Below are positions 15,187-24,049 of a DNA stretch of 64,000 nucleotides, piece after piece (position 1 is the first letter of the stretch; every line of letters starts with the position of its first letter). Source of the stretch: Desulfotignum sp032250905. GTDB lineage: Bacteria; Desulfobacterota; Desulfobacteria; Desulfobacterales; Desulfobacteraceae. The notes beneath the pieces are model-generated. The model saw only the letters and a program-made list of their open reading frames with translations, searched no databases and had not been told where the DNA came from. A program made the position numbers and the translations under genes. The stretch spans positions 1-64,000 of the forward strand of contig JAVVEQ010000009.1 of NCBI GenBank assembly GCA_032250905.1, given 5' to 3'.

Positions 15187-16410
15187 ATGCCCGATCCCAT
15201 TTCATTGAACCCGGACAGCACGCTTCATGTGCCGGATCACCCGGTTATCGGATGTATTCCCGGAGACGGCACCGGCCCGGATATCTGGCAGGCCACCCGG
15301 CCGGTTCTGGAAACCGCTGTTGACACCATGTACAGGGGTAAAAGACGCATCACCTTCAAAGAACTGCCTGCCGGAGAGCTGTCTTTCAAAGAAACCGGAG
15401 AATGGCTCCCCCGTTCCACACTGGACCAGATTCGATCTTTGCGGGTGGCCATCAAAGGCCCCATGACCACCCCGGTGGGCAAAGGCATGCGGTCACTCAA
15501 CGTGGCCATCCGTCAGGAACTGGATCTGTTCGCCTGCATCCGGCCGGCCAGATATATACGGGGTGTCCCCTCCCCGTGCAGTCACCCGGATGCCATAGAC
15601 ATGGTGATTTTCAGAGAAAACACCGAAGATCTTTATGCCGGCATTGAATGGCCTGCCGGCAGTGACGAGGCCGGACAAATCATCGATCTGATTCAAAACA
15701 AAACCGGAAAATCTCTGGTCCGGGATCTCACCGGCATCGGCATCAAGCCCATCAGCCGGGACAATACCCGGCGCCTGGTACGAAAGGCGATTCAATATGC
15801 CATAGATCACCAGCGCAAAAGTGTCACTATCATGCACAAGGGCAATATCATGAAGTTCACTGAAGGTGCCTTTCTGAACTGGGGCATCGAAGTGGGAACC
15901 ACCGAATTTGCTGATCATGTGATTCTGGAAGACCGGTTATGGAAAGAATTCAACGGGAAACCGCCCAAAGGCCGCATCGTTCTCAAGGACCGAATCGCTG
16001 ACAACATGTTCCAGCAGGTCCTGCTGCGGCCTGAGGACTATGATGTGATTGCTGCTCCCAACCTGAACGGGGATTATATTTCAGATCTTCTGGCCGCCAT
16101 GGTGGGCGGTCTGGGACTGGCTCCAGGAGCGAATATCGGCAAGGACTGTGCGGTGTTTGAAGCCACCCACGGGACCGCACCCAAATATGCGGGCAAAGAC
16201 AAGGTCAATCCGGGGTCATTGATTCTGTCCGGCGCCATGATGCTGGATCACATGGGATGGCACGAGGCCGCTGACCGGATTCGCGATGCATTGCAGCAGG
16301 CCATTGCCGCCAAGCAGGTCACCTATGACCTGGCCCGGCAGATTCCCGGCGCCATAGAGGTTTCCTGTTCCGAGTTCGGGCGTCAGATCTGCCGGTTGAT
16401 GACCCCTTGA
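15187..16410 (+). CDS. icd: Isocitrate dehydrogenase (NADP-type family)
   Basis: 407 residues. Family landmarks include IPGDGTGPDIW near the N-terminus, KGPMTTPVGKG, RSLNVAIRQELDLFACIRP with the isocitrate-binding Ser and Arg residues, the FRENTEDLYAGIEW loop, MHKGNIMKFTEG with the catalytic lysine, and the metal-site aspartates downstream. ATHGTAPKYAG is the cofactor loop and favours NADP. It oxidatively decarboxylates isocitrate, or may run reductively in organisms with a reversible TCA cycle. It is the last gene of the glutaredoxin-FTR-citrate synthase operon. Confidence 0.96.
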   Translation: MPDPISLNPDSTLHVPDHPVIGCIPGDGTGPDIWQATRPVLETAVDTMYRGKRRITFKELPAGELSFKETGEWLPRSTLDQIRSLRVAIKGPMTTPVGKGMRSLNVAIRQELDLFACIRPARYIRGVPSPCSHPDAIDMVIFRENTEDLYAGIEWPAGSDEAGQIIDLIQNKTGKSLVRDLTGIGIKPISRDNTRRLVRKAIQYAIDHQRKSVTIMHKGNIMKFTEGAFLNWGIEVGTTEFADHVILEDRLWKEFNGKPPKGRIVLKDRIADNMFQQVLLRPEDYDVIAAPNLNGDYISDLLAAMVGGLGLAPGANIGKDCAVFEATHGTAPKYAGKDKVNPGSLILSGAMMLDHMGWHEAADRIRDALQQAIAAKQVTYDLARQIPGAIEVSCSEFGRQICRLMTP

Positions 16411-16472
16411 TTTCCACTGTCCGGCCGGACCGGGTTCATGCCCTTTGCCCGACCCAGCGGGTTCTGCCGGTC

Positions 16473-17279
16473 TCAGAGGGTGAGGATCAATCCCACCGGG
16501 CAGTGATCAGATCCGAAAATATCATTGTCGATAAACGCATCTCTGATCACGCCTTTGTCCAGCAGGTCCCGGGTGACAAAAAAATAATCAATGCGCCACC
16601 CGGCATTGTTTTTTCTGGCGTTAAACCGGTAGGACCACCACGAATATTTCACGACATCCGGGTAAAAATAACGGAAGGTGTCCACATATCCCGCTTCGAT
16701 CATGCGATCCAGCACATTCCGCTCGATGGGGAGGAACCCGGACCGGTTTGAGTTGGGACTGGGGTTTTTCAGGTCGATCTCATTGTGGGCCGTATTGAAA
16801 TCCCCGGTAATGATCACGCCTTTGCCCGCTTCCCGGAGTGTCCGGGCATACTCCAGAAACCAGTCATAAAAATCCAGCTTGTACTGCAGCCGTTTATCAC
16901 TCATCTGACCATTGGGAAAATAGACATTGAACAAGGTGAACCGGTCAAAATCCATCTGGATCACCCTGCCTTCGTCATCATATTCAGGGCGGTCAAAGTC
17001 GGTGATCACTTGATTCGGCGTTATTTTTGAATAAGCGGCCACCCCGCTGTAGCCTTTTTTCACCGTGGCATAGGACCAGAAGGATTCATAGGGCGGAAAA
17101 TCAATCATTTCCGGGGTGCGCTGTTCTTCCTGGAGCTTGGTTTCCTGAAGCAGCAGAATGTCGGGCTTCAGCTGTTTCACGGAGTTGAAAAAATCTTTTT
17201 TCAGCACGGCCCGAAAGCCGTTCACGTTCCAGGAGATGAGCCGCAGTTCAGTGCCCGGGATCTCAGAGACAGATGTCAT
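16473..17279 (-). CDS. xth: Exodeoxyribonuclease III (AP endonuclease family)
   Basis: 268 residues with all EEP nuclease motifs: SWNVNGFRA, LLQETKLQ (metal-binding Glu), GDFNTAHNEIDL and GSDHCPVGL (catalytic Asp-His). It cleaves abasic sites and removes 3' blocks during base-excision repair. Its ATG overlaps the stop of the ADP-forming acyl-CoA synthetase beta gene by 4 bp, so it is translationally coupled to metabolic genes. Coupling a repair enzyme to that operon is unusual. It converges on icd with a 62-bp gap. Confidence 0.96.
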   Translation of the reverse strand: MTSVSEIPGTELRLISWNVNGFRAVLKKDFFNSVKQLKPDILLLQETKLQEEQRTPEMIDFPPYESFWSYATVKKGYSGVAAYSKITPNQVITDFDRPEYDDEGRVIQMDFDRFTLFNVYFPNGQMSDKRLQYKLDFYDWFLEYARTLREAGKGVIITGDFNTAHNEIDLKNPSPNSNRSGFLPIERNVLDRMIEAGYVDTFRYFYPDVVKYSWWSYRFNARKNNAGWRIDYFFVTRDLLDKGVIRDAFIDNDIFGSDHCPVGLILTL

Positions 17280-17980
17280 GATGGATAGTTTGTTTCAGGC
17301 AGCAGCAGAATGCGCGCATCGGCGGCCACACAACGGTCTGGGTCACAGATGACCGGGTTGAGGTCAATGGATTCGAACCAGGGTTCCAGATCCATGATCA
17401 AATGAGAAAAATCCACTATCATGCGGGTAAGTGCATCCATGTTCACACCCGGACGTCCCCGGTATCCCTCGAAAATCGGTCTGGCGCCCAGGGATTTCAC
17501 CATGGATGTCACATCGGCCGGGGTCACCGGCGCCAGGCGGATGGCCGTGTCATTGTAAATTTCCACACTGGTGCCGCCCAGGCCCAGCACCACCACCGGC
17601 CCGAACTGGAGGTCGTTTTTCGCACCCACCAGCACTTCAATGCCGGATACCATCTCTTCCACCAGAACCTGATCACACCCGTTGAGAGACAACAGACGGG
17701 TCATGTGCGAGGCCAATGTTTCCGGATCCTTAACGTGGGTAACCACAGCCTGGTGTTCGGTCTTATGAAGGATCAAAGGCGACACCGCTTTGAGTACCAC
17801 CGGACCGTCACACGCCGCCAGAAACTGCGCGGCAGAATCGACTGAATCGGTCAGCACGCTTTTGGGAACGGTCAGTTTCTGTGCGGCCAAAATCTCTTTG
17901 GCCATCGGTTCCAGAATCCAGCCGGCCGGGCGGGCGGATTCGATGATCTGTATAATCCGGGGGGTCAGCATGGACGGCAC
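17276..17980 (-). CDS. acdB: ADP-forming acyl-CoA synthetase, beta (ATP-grasp) subunit
   Basis: 234 residues with the ATP-grasp_5 domain: PVVLKAVSPLILHKTEHQAV, LVEEMVSGIEVLVGAKND, GPVVVLGLGGTSVEIYND and the C-terminal SIDLNPVIC metal-binding segment. The size matches the separate small subunit of archaeal ACD enzymes. With the alpha subunit it makes acetate (or other acid) plus ATP from acyl-CoA, ADP and phosphate, or works in reverse. It overlaps acdA by 16 bp and xth by 4 bp. Confidence 0.9.
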   Translation of the reverse strand: MPSMLTPRIIQIIESARPAGWILEPMAKEILAAQKLTVPKSVLTDSVDSAAQFLAACDGPVVLKAVSPLILHKTEHQAVVTHVKDPETLASHMTRLLSLNGCDQVLVEEMVSGIEVLVGAKNDLQFGPVVVLGLGGTSVEIYNDTAIRLAPVTPADVTSMVKSLGARPIFEGYRGRPGVNMDALTRMIVDFSHLIMDLEPWFESIDLNPVICDPDRCVAADARILLLPETNYPS

Positions 17981-19332
17981 CTCTTCAACGCTTTGGCCAT
18001 GAGCACCGCCCCTTCCACCGAAGAGGCCACGGGAATCTTGTTCAGCTCGAATCCTTCAATAATGATCTTGTACTTGTCTTCATTGGGCACATATGCAATC
18101 AGCGGTTTGCCTTCATTACTGGCCACCTGGCTCAATTTAGCCCCGATGTCCGCTGAAATTCCGGGGGAATACGGCAGCAGCAAAGCCAGGATACAGTCAA
18201 TGTGGGGATCTCTGGACAGATGCCGCACTGCGTTCAGGATATCGGCATCTACACACGACCCGGTCAAGTCCAGGGGATTTTTCAATGAGGCAATGGACTG
18301 GATCTCCGGCGACAGCCGGGATAGTATATTGGCAGCGGTTTCTTCGGTAATCTCAGGAATGGCCAGACCATGATGTCCACAGGCATCCGCGGCCAAAACC
18401 CCGTGACCGCCGGACACCGACACGATGCCGATATGTCCGGAGCTGCCTTTGGGGTAACAGCTCAAAGCCTCGCAGAACGAGGTGAGTTCATATTCAGTAT
18501 CGGCTTCCGCCACACAGTGCTGGGCCATGATGTCGGAAAATACCCGGTAATCCCCTGCCACAGACGCGGTATGGCTGGAGGCGGCAGCAATCCCCCGGGC
18601 CGTCTTGCCGGCTTTGAGCACCACAATGGGTTTGGTACAGGCCTGGGCCCGTTTGATGAATTCCCGGCCCTCGCGGCATTCAAACCCTTCAATGTAAAAC
18701 GCAATAACCCGGGTACCCATGTCCTGCTCAAACCAGTCGATCAGATGGGTCTCTCGAATACATGCCTTATTGCCGATACTTACGGCACCGGATACGCCGA
18801 TCCCCTGGCCGGCGAATTTCACCATCTGATCCACTAGGACCCCGCCGCTCTGGGACACAAACCCGATGTTTCCTTTTTTGGGATGAATAATGCGCTCGCC
18901 CGGCAGGAAAAACGTGTCCACCGCTTCCGGGGAATAAATTCCCAGACAGTTGGGCCCTACAAAAGGAAAATCGGCCTGTGCCGCCAGGTCCGTCACCTGC
19001 TGCTGAAGATCACTGCTGCCGGTTTCAGAAAATCCGCCGGAAATGATCACCGCGCCTTTGATGCCTTTTTCAATACACTGGGCCACCACGTCAGGCACAA
19101 ACCGGGCGCGCACCGCGATCACGGCCAGATCCACAGGGGATTCGATCTCAGCCACGGTCGTGTACACCCGCTCCCGGTTAAGCTGTCCGCCTTTGGGATT
19201 CACGGCAAAGGTTTTCACCGGATACCGCAGGTGATTCTTGTTGTAAATCACATTGGCCGGGTGGTTGTCCTGGGTGGTGGACACACCGATCACGGCCATG
19301 GAAGCGGGTCTGAAAAGACAGGTCAGATCCAT
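17965..19332 (-). CDS. acdA: ADP-forming acyl-CoA synthetase, alpha (CoA-binding) subunit
   Basis: 455 residues: CoA-binding Rossmann domain at the N-terminus (LFRPASMAVIGVSTTQDNHP, AVNPKGG), then two succinyl-CoA-ligase-like domains. The phosphorylated histidine lies in SSHTASVAGD, and FVSQSGGVLVDQM and PFVGPNCLGIYSPE are typical. Size and split organisation resemble archaeal ACD alpha. It probably allows substrate-level ATP formation from acyl-CoA or acid activation; substrate unknown. It follows the ferritin-like gene after 24 bp and overlaps acdB. Confidence 0.92.
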   Translation of the reverse strand: MDLTCLFRPASMAVIGVSTTQDNHPANVIYNKNHLRYPVKTFAVNPKGGQLNRERVYTTVAEIESPVDLAVIAVRARFVPDVVAQCIEKGIKGAVIISGGFSETGSSDLQQQVTDLAAQADFPFVGPNCLGIYSPEAVDTFFLPGERIIHPKKGNIGFVSQSGGVLVDQMVKFAGQGIGVSGAVSIGNKACIRETHLIDWFEQDMGTRVIAFYIEGFECREGREFIKRAQACTKPIVVLKAGKTARGIAAASSHTASVAGDYRVFSDIMAQHCVAEADTEYELTSFCEALSCYPKGSSGHIGIVSVSGGHGVLAADACGHHGLAIPEITEETAANILSRLSPEIQSIASLKNPLDLTGSCVDADILNAVRHLSRDPHIDCILALLLPYSPGISADIGAKLSQVASNEGKPLIAYVPNEDKYKIIIEGFELNKIPVASSVEGAVLMAKALKRCRPC

Positions 19333-19356
19333 GGGATCATTTGCGCGCTATCTGCG

Positions 19357-19818
19357 CTAATTGCCCTGTTCCGCCAGGTAATCATCATACATGGTTTCCA
19401 GCCCCAGCTTGTGCTTGGACTCTTCCTGAACCAGCATCAGAAACAATTTTTTGGCATCGGCATTATCGGTCTGATCCGCCAGGGTCTGGTAGAGCTTGAC
19501 CGCTTTTTCTTCCCGCTTCATGGCGACTTTGAGAATCTCGGGCATGGGCATGCCTTCCTCATAGTCTTTTTCCACCATGTAATCACTGATTTTCAGGTCC
19601 GGAATTTTTTTGAACTCATAGGATTCGATTTTTTCCTTGTTTCCTGCGATATCGGACAACAGGGCCGCATGCTTTTGCTCTTCTCTGGCAAAGCTTTCAA
19701 AAATCTCTCTGAGAGACGCTTTGGTGGCTTTTTCTGCCTGGGACTGGTAGAACTCAACCGCCTCGTTTTCCTTGTCAATAGCAAATGTCAATATCTCATC
19801 GATGGATCCGAAGTTCAT
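19357..19818 (-). CDS. Ferritin-like diiron protein (rubrerythrin family, no rubredoxin domain)
   Basis: 153 residues. Four diiron-ligand helices are recognisable: DKENEAVEFY, REEQKHAALL, KREEKAVKLY and QEESKHKLGL, that is two E-x-x-H pairs plus their partner glutamates. No rubredoxin-type cysteines follow. Such proteins act in peroxide or iron handling in the cytoplasm of anaerobes. The ribosome site AGGAGG lies upstream of the ATG. It is the first gene of the unit with acdA, acdB and xth. Confidence 0.88.
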   Translation of the reverse strand: MNFGSIDEILTFAIDKENEAVEFYQSQAEKATKASLREIFESFAREEQKHAALLSDIAGNKEKIESYEFKKIPDLKISDYMVEKDYEEGMPMPEILKVAMKREEKAVKLYQTLADQTDNADAKKLFLMLVQEESKHKLGLETMYDDYLAEQGN

Positions 19819-19938
19819 GGGTGTTTTTCCTCCTGATTGGATTGATCTAAATGGTTGTTTGTCTGATATTCACTGCAATGGATTCTTATATCAAATTTCA
19901 GGATCAACGCAAATACCTTTTCGTTCCGGTCCCGATTT

Positions 19939-20859
19939 TCACTCAGGGGGTGGATTCCCGAATATAGCGTTCAGGGCCGATTCGACATCCGGATAGTCAA
20001 ATTCAAACCCCTGTTCCTTCAATGCTCCGGGAACCGCTTTCTGGCTGTTGAGCAACGAAGCCCCCAACTCTCCCATGATCAGCTTCACCACAAACCCGGG
20101 GGCGGGCATCACGGCAGGTCGGTGCAGGGCCTGTCCCAGGGCTTTGGCAAAATCCCGCTGTCTCACCGGTTCCGGGCCCACCATATTGTAAACTCCCTGT
20201 GAATCCGGGGAATGTATCAAAAAATCCATGGCCTTTACCAGATCATCAATATGAATCCATGGAAACCACTGATGTCCATTGCCCAGAGGGCCGCCGGCAA
20301 ACCATTTGAATGCCGGAGACATCACGGACAATGCACCACCGTCCCCTAAAACCACACCGAACCGCATGATCCGCACCCCGGCGCCGACTTTTTTTTCAGC
20401 TTCAAGCGCGGCTTTTTCCCAGTCTTTGCACACCCTGGCCAGAAAATCGCTGCCCGGTGCCGTATCTTCTGCAAGTTCTCTTTCTCCGGCATCCCCGTAA
20501 ATACCGGCAGCAGAGGTACTCAAAAAATGGACCGGTTTATCAGGCACCATGGCAGCCACCAGATGGCGGGTGGTTTGTATCCGGGAATCATAAATGACCT
20601 GTTTGTAAGTTTTTGTCCAGCGCTTGAAAATATTCCCCCCGGCCAGGTTGATGATCACATCTGCATCCGCCACATGCGACTGCCAGGTTCCCGGCTGGGT
20701 GGTATCGGCCGACACCCATTGGAAATTCGCCGATTCCTGAATGTCAGGATGCGCACTGGAAGTACCCAGTCCGGTCACATGCCAGTGAAAATCCAGAAAA
20801 TGACGGACCAGGTGTTTGCCTACAAAACCGGAGGCTCCGGTGATCAAAATTCGTTTCAT
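19939..20859 (-). CDS. TIGR01777 family (SDR39U1) epimerase
   Basis: 306 residues from the ATG at 20859, with AAGGAG five bases upstream; a GTG two codons earlier is less likely. The Rossmann start is KRILITGASGFVGKHLV, then INLAGGNIFKRWT, STSAAGIYGDAGE and the C-terminal FDYPDVESALNAIFG tail. It is the stand-alone form of the family whose SRPBCC-fused paralog is at 7585-8961. Activity is undefined; it is presumably an NAD(P)-dependent oxidoreductase or epimerase. It is separated from the ferritin-like gene by 120 bp. Confidence 0.9.
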   Translation of the reverse strand: MKRILITGASGFVGKHLVRHFLDFHWHVTGLGTSSAHPDIQESANFQWVSADTTQPGTWQSHVADADVIINLAGGNIFKRWTKTYKQVIYDSRIQTTRHLVAAMVPDKPVHFLSTSAAGIYGDAGERELAEDTAPGSDFLARVCKDWEKAALEAEKKVGAGVRIMRFGVVLGDGGALSVMSPAFKWFAGGPLGNGHQWFPWIHIDDLVKAMDFLIHSPDSQGVYNMVGPEPVRQRDFAKALGQALHRPAVMPAPGFVVKLIMGELGASLLNSQKAVPGALKEQGFEFDYPDVESALNAIFGNPPPE

Positions 20860-21017
20860 GGGCACTCCTTCATTTATGTTAGGTTCAATTCAGGCCTCCA
20901 AATTGCATAAACTAAATTACTGCATGAGGCATGCTAAAGGTGCTCTTGGGATTGACAACGATAAGGATATCAGCTTACGCTGATCTCATCAACCATAACA
21001 TTGACAAGGAGGTTTTC

Positions 21018-21932
21018 ATGATTGGAATCATCGGCAGCGGCAACGTAGGGGCCAATACCGCTTTTTTCCTGGCCGAAAAAGGAGTGGACCATGTCACGCT
21101 TTTTGATATTCAGGACGGCCTGGCACAGGGCAAGGCCCTGGACATGATGGAAGCCGCCCCCATCAGGGGGTACCGCACTGTCATTAAGGGAACCAGTGAG
21201 CCAGACAGTGTACTGAACGCGGACATTGTCATCATCACCGCCGGGGCCGTACGCAAACCCGGTATGGACCGGGATGCCCTGTTTCAGGCCAACAAAAACA
21301 TCATCGTGGAGTATGCCGGAAAAATCACCCGGCCGGACACCCGGGTCATCATTGTCTCTGAACCGGTGGACCTGCTCACCACCCTGTTCACCCGGCTTTC
21401 TCCTCTGCCTGCAGCCCGTATCATGGGCCTGGGAGGCATCCTGGATGCCACCCGGCTGCGGTTTCTCATCGCCGGGGAACTGGGCGTGTCCATGGAAAAT
21501 GTGGCGGCCCAGGTGGTGGGAAGACACAGCGATGACATGATCATCCTGAAGGATTACTGTTGTGTGTCCGGCGTACCGATCGATCATTTTCTGTCCAAAG
21601 AAACCATTGAACAGATTTTTGACCAGACCCGTCAGGCCGGCGGCCTGATCGTTGAACTGGCCGGCCGGGCCAGTGCTTATTACGGGCCCTCTGCCGTGGC
21701 CGCAGACCTGGCTGAAGCCATCTGCCATGACACCGGGCGGGTCCTGTCGGTCACCCGAATGCTTACCGGTCAGTTCGGCATCACGGATGCGGCCCTGTCT
21801 CTGCCCTGCGTGATCAACCGAACCGGTGCATCAGACATACTGGAACCCCGCCTGGACGACATCCAGATCAACACGCTGAAAACAAGTGCCCGAATCATCC
21901 AGGAAACACTGAAGGAGGACAGCCATGCCTAA
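21018..21932 (+). CDS. Malate/lactate dehydrogenase paralog with altered NAD-site Asn
   Basis: 304 residues from the ATG at 21018 (AAGGAGG upstream). The Rossmann start is MIGIIGSGNVGANTAFFL. The substrate arginines (RKPGMDR), the Asp-Arg pair (LDATRLRF) and the catalytic histidine (GRHSDDM) are kept. But the normally invariant SNP element reads SEP, and the GGHGDTMVPL segment is degenerate (GRHSDDMIIL). It overlaps the canonical mdh by 8 bp. It could be a divergent 2-hydroxyacid dehydrogenase or a heteromeric partner of Mdh. Confidence 0.8.
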   Translation: MIGIIGSGNVGANTAFFLAEKGVDHVTLFDIQDGLAQGKALDMMEAAPIRGYRTVIKGTSEPDSVLNADIVIITAGAVRKPGMDRDALFQANKNIIVEYAGKITRPDTRVIIVSEPVDLLTTLFTRLSPLPAARIMGLGGILDATRLRFLIAGELGVSMENVAAQVVGRHSDDMIILKDYCCVSGVPIDHFLSKETIEQIFDQTRQAGGLIVELAGRASAYYGPSAVAADLAEAICHDTGRVLSVTRMLTGQFGITDAALSLPCVINRTGASDILEPRLDDIQINTLKTSARIIQETLKEDSHA

Positions 21933-22863
21933 AGTATCTATTATCGGCGCCGGCAACGTGGGTGCCACAGCCGTGTATTACATTGCGGAAAAAAATCTGG
22001 CCGACATCGTCATGGTGGATGTGGTGGAGGGACTGCCCCAGGCCAAGGCCCTGGACTATCTGCATGCGGCCCCCATGAGAAACTACCATGTTGCCATCTC
22101 AGGAACCAATGACTATAAGGATATCAAAGACTCGGATGTGGTGGTTCTCACCGCCGGGATTCCCCGGAAACCGGGCATGGACCGCATGGATCTCATGAAA
22201 ATAAATGTGGACATCGCCAAGAAAGCGGGCCAGGCCATTGCCCGGTACGCACCCAATGCCGTGGTGATAGTGGTGTCCAATCCTCTGGATGTCATTGCCA
22301 TGGCCATGCTCCAGGAAACCGGGTTCGCCCTCAAACGTGTCATGGGTATGGCCGGGGTTCTGGATGCCACAAGATTCCGGTATTTCATCGCAGAAAAACT
22401 GAACGTGTGGCCCGGGGATGTCATGGCCATGGTCCTGGGTGGCCATGGCGACACCATGGTGCCGCTGCCCCGGTATACAAGGGTAAACGGCATCCCGGTC
22501 ACCGAGCTCATTGAACCCGGAGACCTTGAAAAACTGATCGATCGAACCCGCAAGGGCGGGGGGGAAATTGTATCCCTGCTCAAACAGGGGTCTGCCTTTT
22601 ACGCGCCCGGCGCATCTGTGGCCAAGATGGTGGAGGCCATTCTCAAAGATGAGAAACGGGTAGTGCCGGTGTCCGCCTACCTGCGCGGTGAATACGGATA
22701 CCATGACATCTTTCTGGGTGTGCCGGTGCTGCTGGGAAAAAACGGGGTGGAAAAAATCATGGAGCTGCCGCTGACCGATGACGAAAAAACCGCCCTGGAT
22801 GCATCAGCCAAGGCCGTCAAGGACGGTGTGGACACCCTTCGTTCCTTTTATACCCCGGGCTGA
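21925..22863 (+). CDS. mdh: Malate dehydrogenase
   Basis: 312 residues: VSIIGAGNVGATAVYY, AGIPRKPGMDRMDLM, VVSNPLDV, AGVLDATRFRYFIA and GGHGDTMVPLPRY carry all cofactor and catalytic residues of LDH-like MDH. It interconverts malate and oxaloacetate with NAD(H). The ATG lies inside the end of the preceding paralog, with GGAGG upstream, so the two are coupled. With citrate synthase and icd earlier in the window it supplies part of an oxidative TCA cycle. Confidence 0.96.
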   Translation: MPKVSIIGAGNVGATAVYYIAEKNLADIVMVDVVEGLPQAKALDYLHAAPMRNYHVAISGTNDYKDIKDSDVVVLTAGIPRKPGMDRMDLMKINVDIAKKAGQAIARYAPNAVVIVVSNPLDVIAMAMLQETGFALKRVMGMAGVLDATRFRYFIAEKLNVWPGDVMAMVLGGHGDTMVPLPRYTRVNGIPVTELIEPGDLEKLIDRTRKGGGEIVSLLKQGSAFYAPGASVAKMVEAILKDEKRVVPVSAYLRGEYGYHDIFLGVPVLLGKNGVEKIMELPLTDDEKTALDASAKAVKDGVDTLRSFYTPG

Positions 22864-22907
22864 TTTCCGGTGGCCCGACGCACATTGAACCCGATCAGGA
22901 CCACACC

Positions 22908-22935
22908 GGCCGGGCGGATGGCCATCCGCCCGGCC
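22908..22935. terminator. 28-bp perfect GC palindrome after mdh
   Basis: The left arm 22908-22921 (GGCCGGGCGGATGG) is exactly complementary to 22922-22935. It sits between convergent mdh and the RelE-like gene, so a bidirectional terminator is likely. No U-run follows and there is no natural loop, so a protein-binding site is an alternative. Confidence 0.5.
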
Positions 22936-22988
22936 CAGACCTCTGCAATGAAACTGCCGTAATTCTGACGGCCGATCATTCTTTTTTC

Positions 22989-23348
22989 CTATCCCTGGCT
23001 CTTCATCTTTTTTTTGTCTTTCTTGTGATACAGATCAAAAAAAATGACGCTGTTGTTTGGGATGGGGCCACAGTGAAGACGCTTGTTTGCCTTGAGACAC
23101 CGTTCACACCAGTAATAAATCAGGCGGTAATCCCGGCGGCCCACATATTTTTTGAGCCGGCCGTGGTAAAGCCCCTTCATTTTTCCATCTGAAACGGAGG
23201 GATCCTTCAGGAGCCGGTCAATCGTTTTTCTGATACGCTGATACCCATTCGGATCAGTCTTCTGAACCTGAGACAGCTTTGCCTCGAACAGGTCGGTGGG
23301 ATAGTACTGCCGATTTGCGACAAATGCCGAAGAAAAAATATTATTCAT
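22989..23348 (-). CDS. RelE/ParE-fold toxin-like protein without antitoxin
   Basis: 119 residues. The central segment KYVGRRDYRLIYYW, the preceding RLLKDPS...LKG region and the SVIFFDLYHK end strand resemble RelE-family mRNA interferases. An insertion with CERC and HCG suggests a metal-binding knuckle seen in a subgroup of such proteins, here with only three cysteines. No antitoxin-like gene lies on either side: upstream is a 200-bp gap and then a PEBP gene on the other strand. The product may be a solitary or decayed toxin. There is no clear ribosome site. Confidence 0.65.
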   Translation of the reverse strand: MNNIFSSAFVANRQYYPTDLFEAKLSQVQKTDPNGYQRIRKTIDRLLKDPSVSDGKMKGLYHGRLKKYVGRRDYRLIYYWCERCLKANKRLHCGPIPNNSVIFFDLYHKKDKKKMKSQG

Positions 23349-23549
23349 GCCAGTCTTTCATATTACGGCAACCCTGCCGGATTCCATGTATCAGTGTGTT
23401 CATCCTGCGTTGAAATGCATCATCATGTAGGCATACAGCGCCCGCGATGTCCTGTCAAGCACCAATCAAACAAAGCGGTCATTGACGAATCTCCCCGGTT
23501 ATGTTTAAACTGACGGGTAATGATGAAAACCATCTGAAAGGAGGGACTC

Positions 23550-24002
23550 ATGAAACTGACCAGTGCAGCATTTAAACAGGGAGAAAGCATTCCGTCTATT
23601 TACACCTGTGACGGCGATAATGTGAATCCACCCCTGGAGATCACCGGTGTTCCCCATGAGGCAAAAAGCCTGGTGCTGATCATGGATGATCCGGATGTTC
23701 CCAAAAATCTTCGGGAGGACGGCATGTGGGATCACTGGGTGGTCTTCAATATTCCCCCGGACACCCGTACCATTGAAGAAAACAGTGAACCTGAAGGCAC
23801 CCCCGGCATCGGCACCAACGAGAAAACCGGTTACTTCGGGCCCTGCCCGCCGGACCGGGAGCACCGGTATTTCTTCAAGGTGTTCGCCTTGGACATTCGG
23901 CTGGATCTATCTGAAAAAAGCACCAAAGCAGCTGTGGAAAAGGCCATGGCCGGACATGTACTGTTCCATGCCGAACTGATGGGTACTTACGAAAGAAGCT
24001 GA
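23550..24002 (+). CDS. YbhB/YbcL family PEBP-like protein
   Basis: 150 residues, the usual length for bacterial phosphatidylethanolamine-binding-like proteins. Landmarks: YTCDGDNVNPPLEI, LVLIMDDPDVP, WDHWVVFNIPPDT, GPCPPDREHRYFFKVFALD. The cellular role of this family is undefined. The ribosome site AAAGGAGG lies 6 bases upstream of the ATG. It precedes the UbiB-type kinase by 47 bp on the same strand and may share its promoter. Confidence 0.93.
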   Translation: MKLTSAAFKQGESIPSIYTCDGDNVNPPLEITGVPHEAKSLVLIMDDPDVPKNLREDGMWDHWVVFNIPPDTRTIEENSEPEGTPGIGTNEKTGYFGPCPPDREHRYFFKVFALDIRLDLSEKSTKAAVEKAMAGHVLFHAELMGTYERS

Positions 24003-24049
24003 ATCCAGTCATCTTGACGATACCCATTCAAAAAAGAACCGGATAATTT

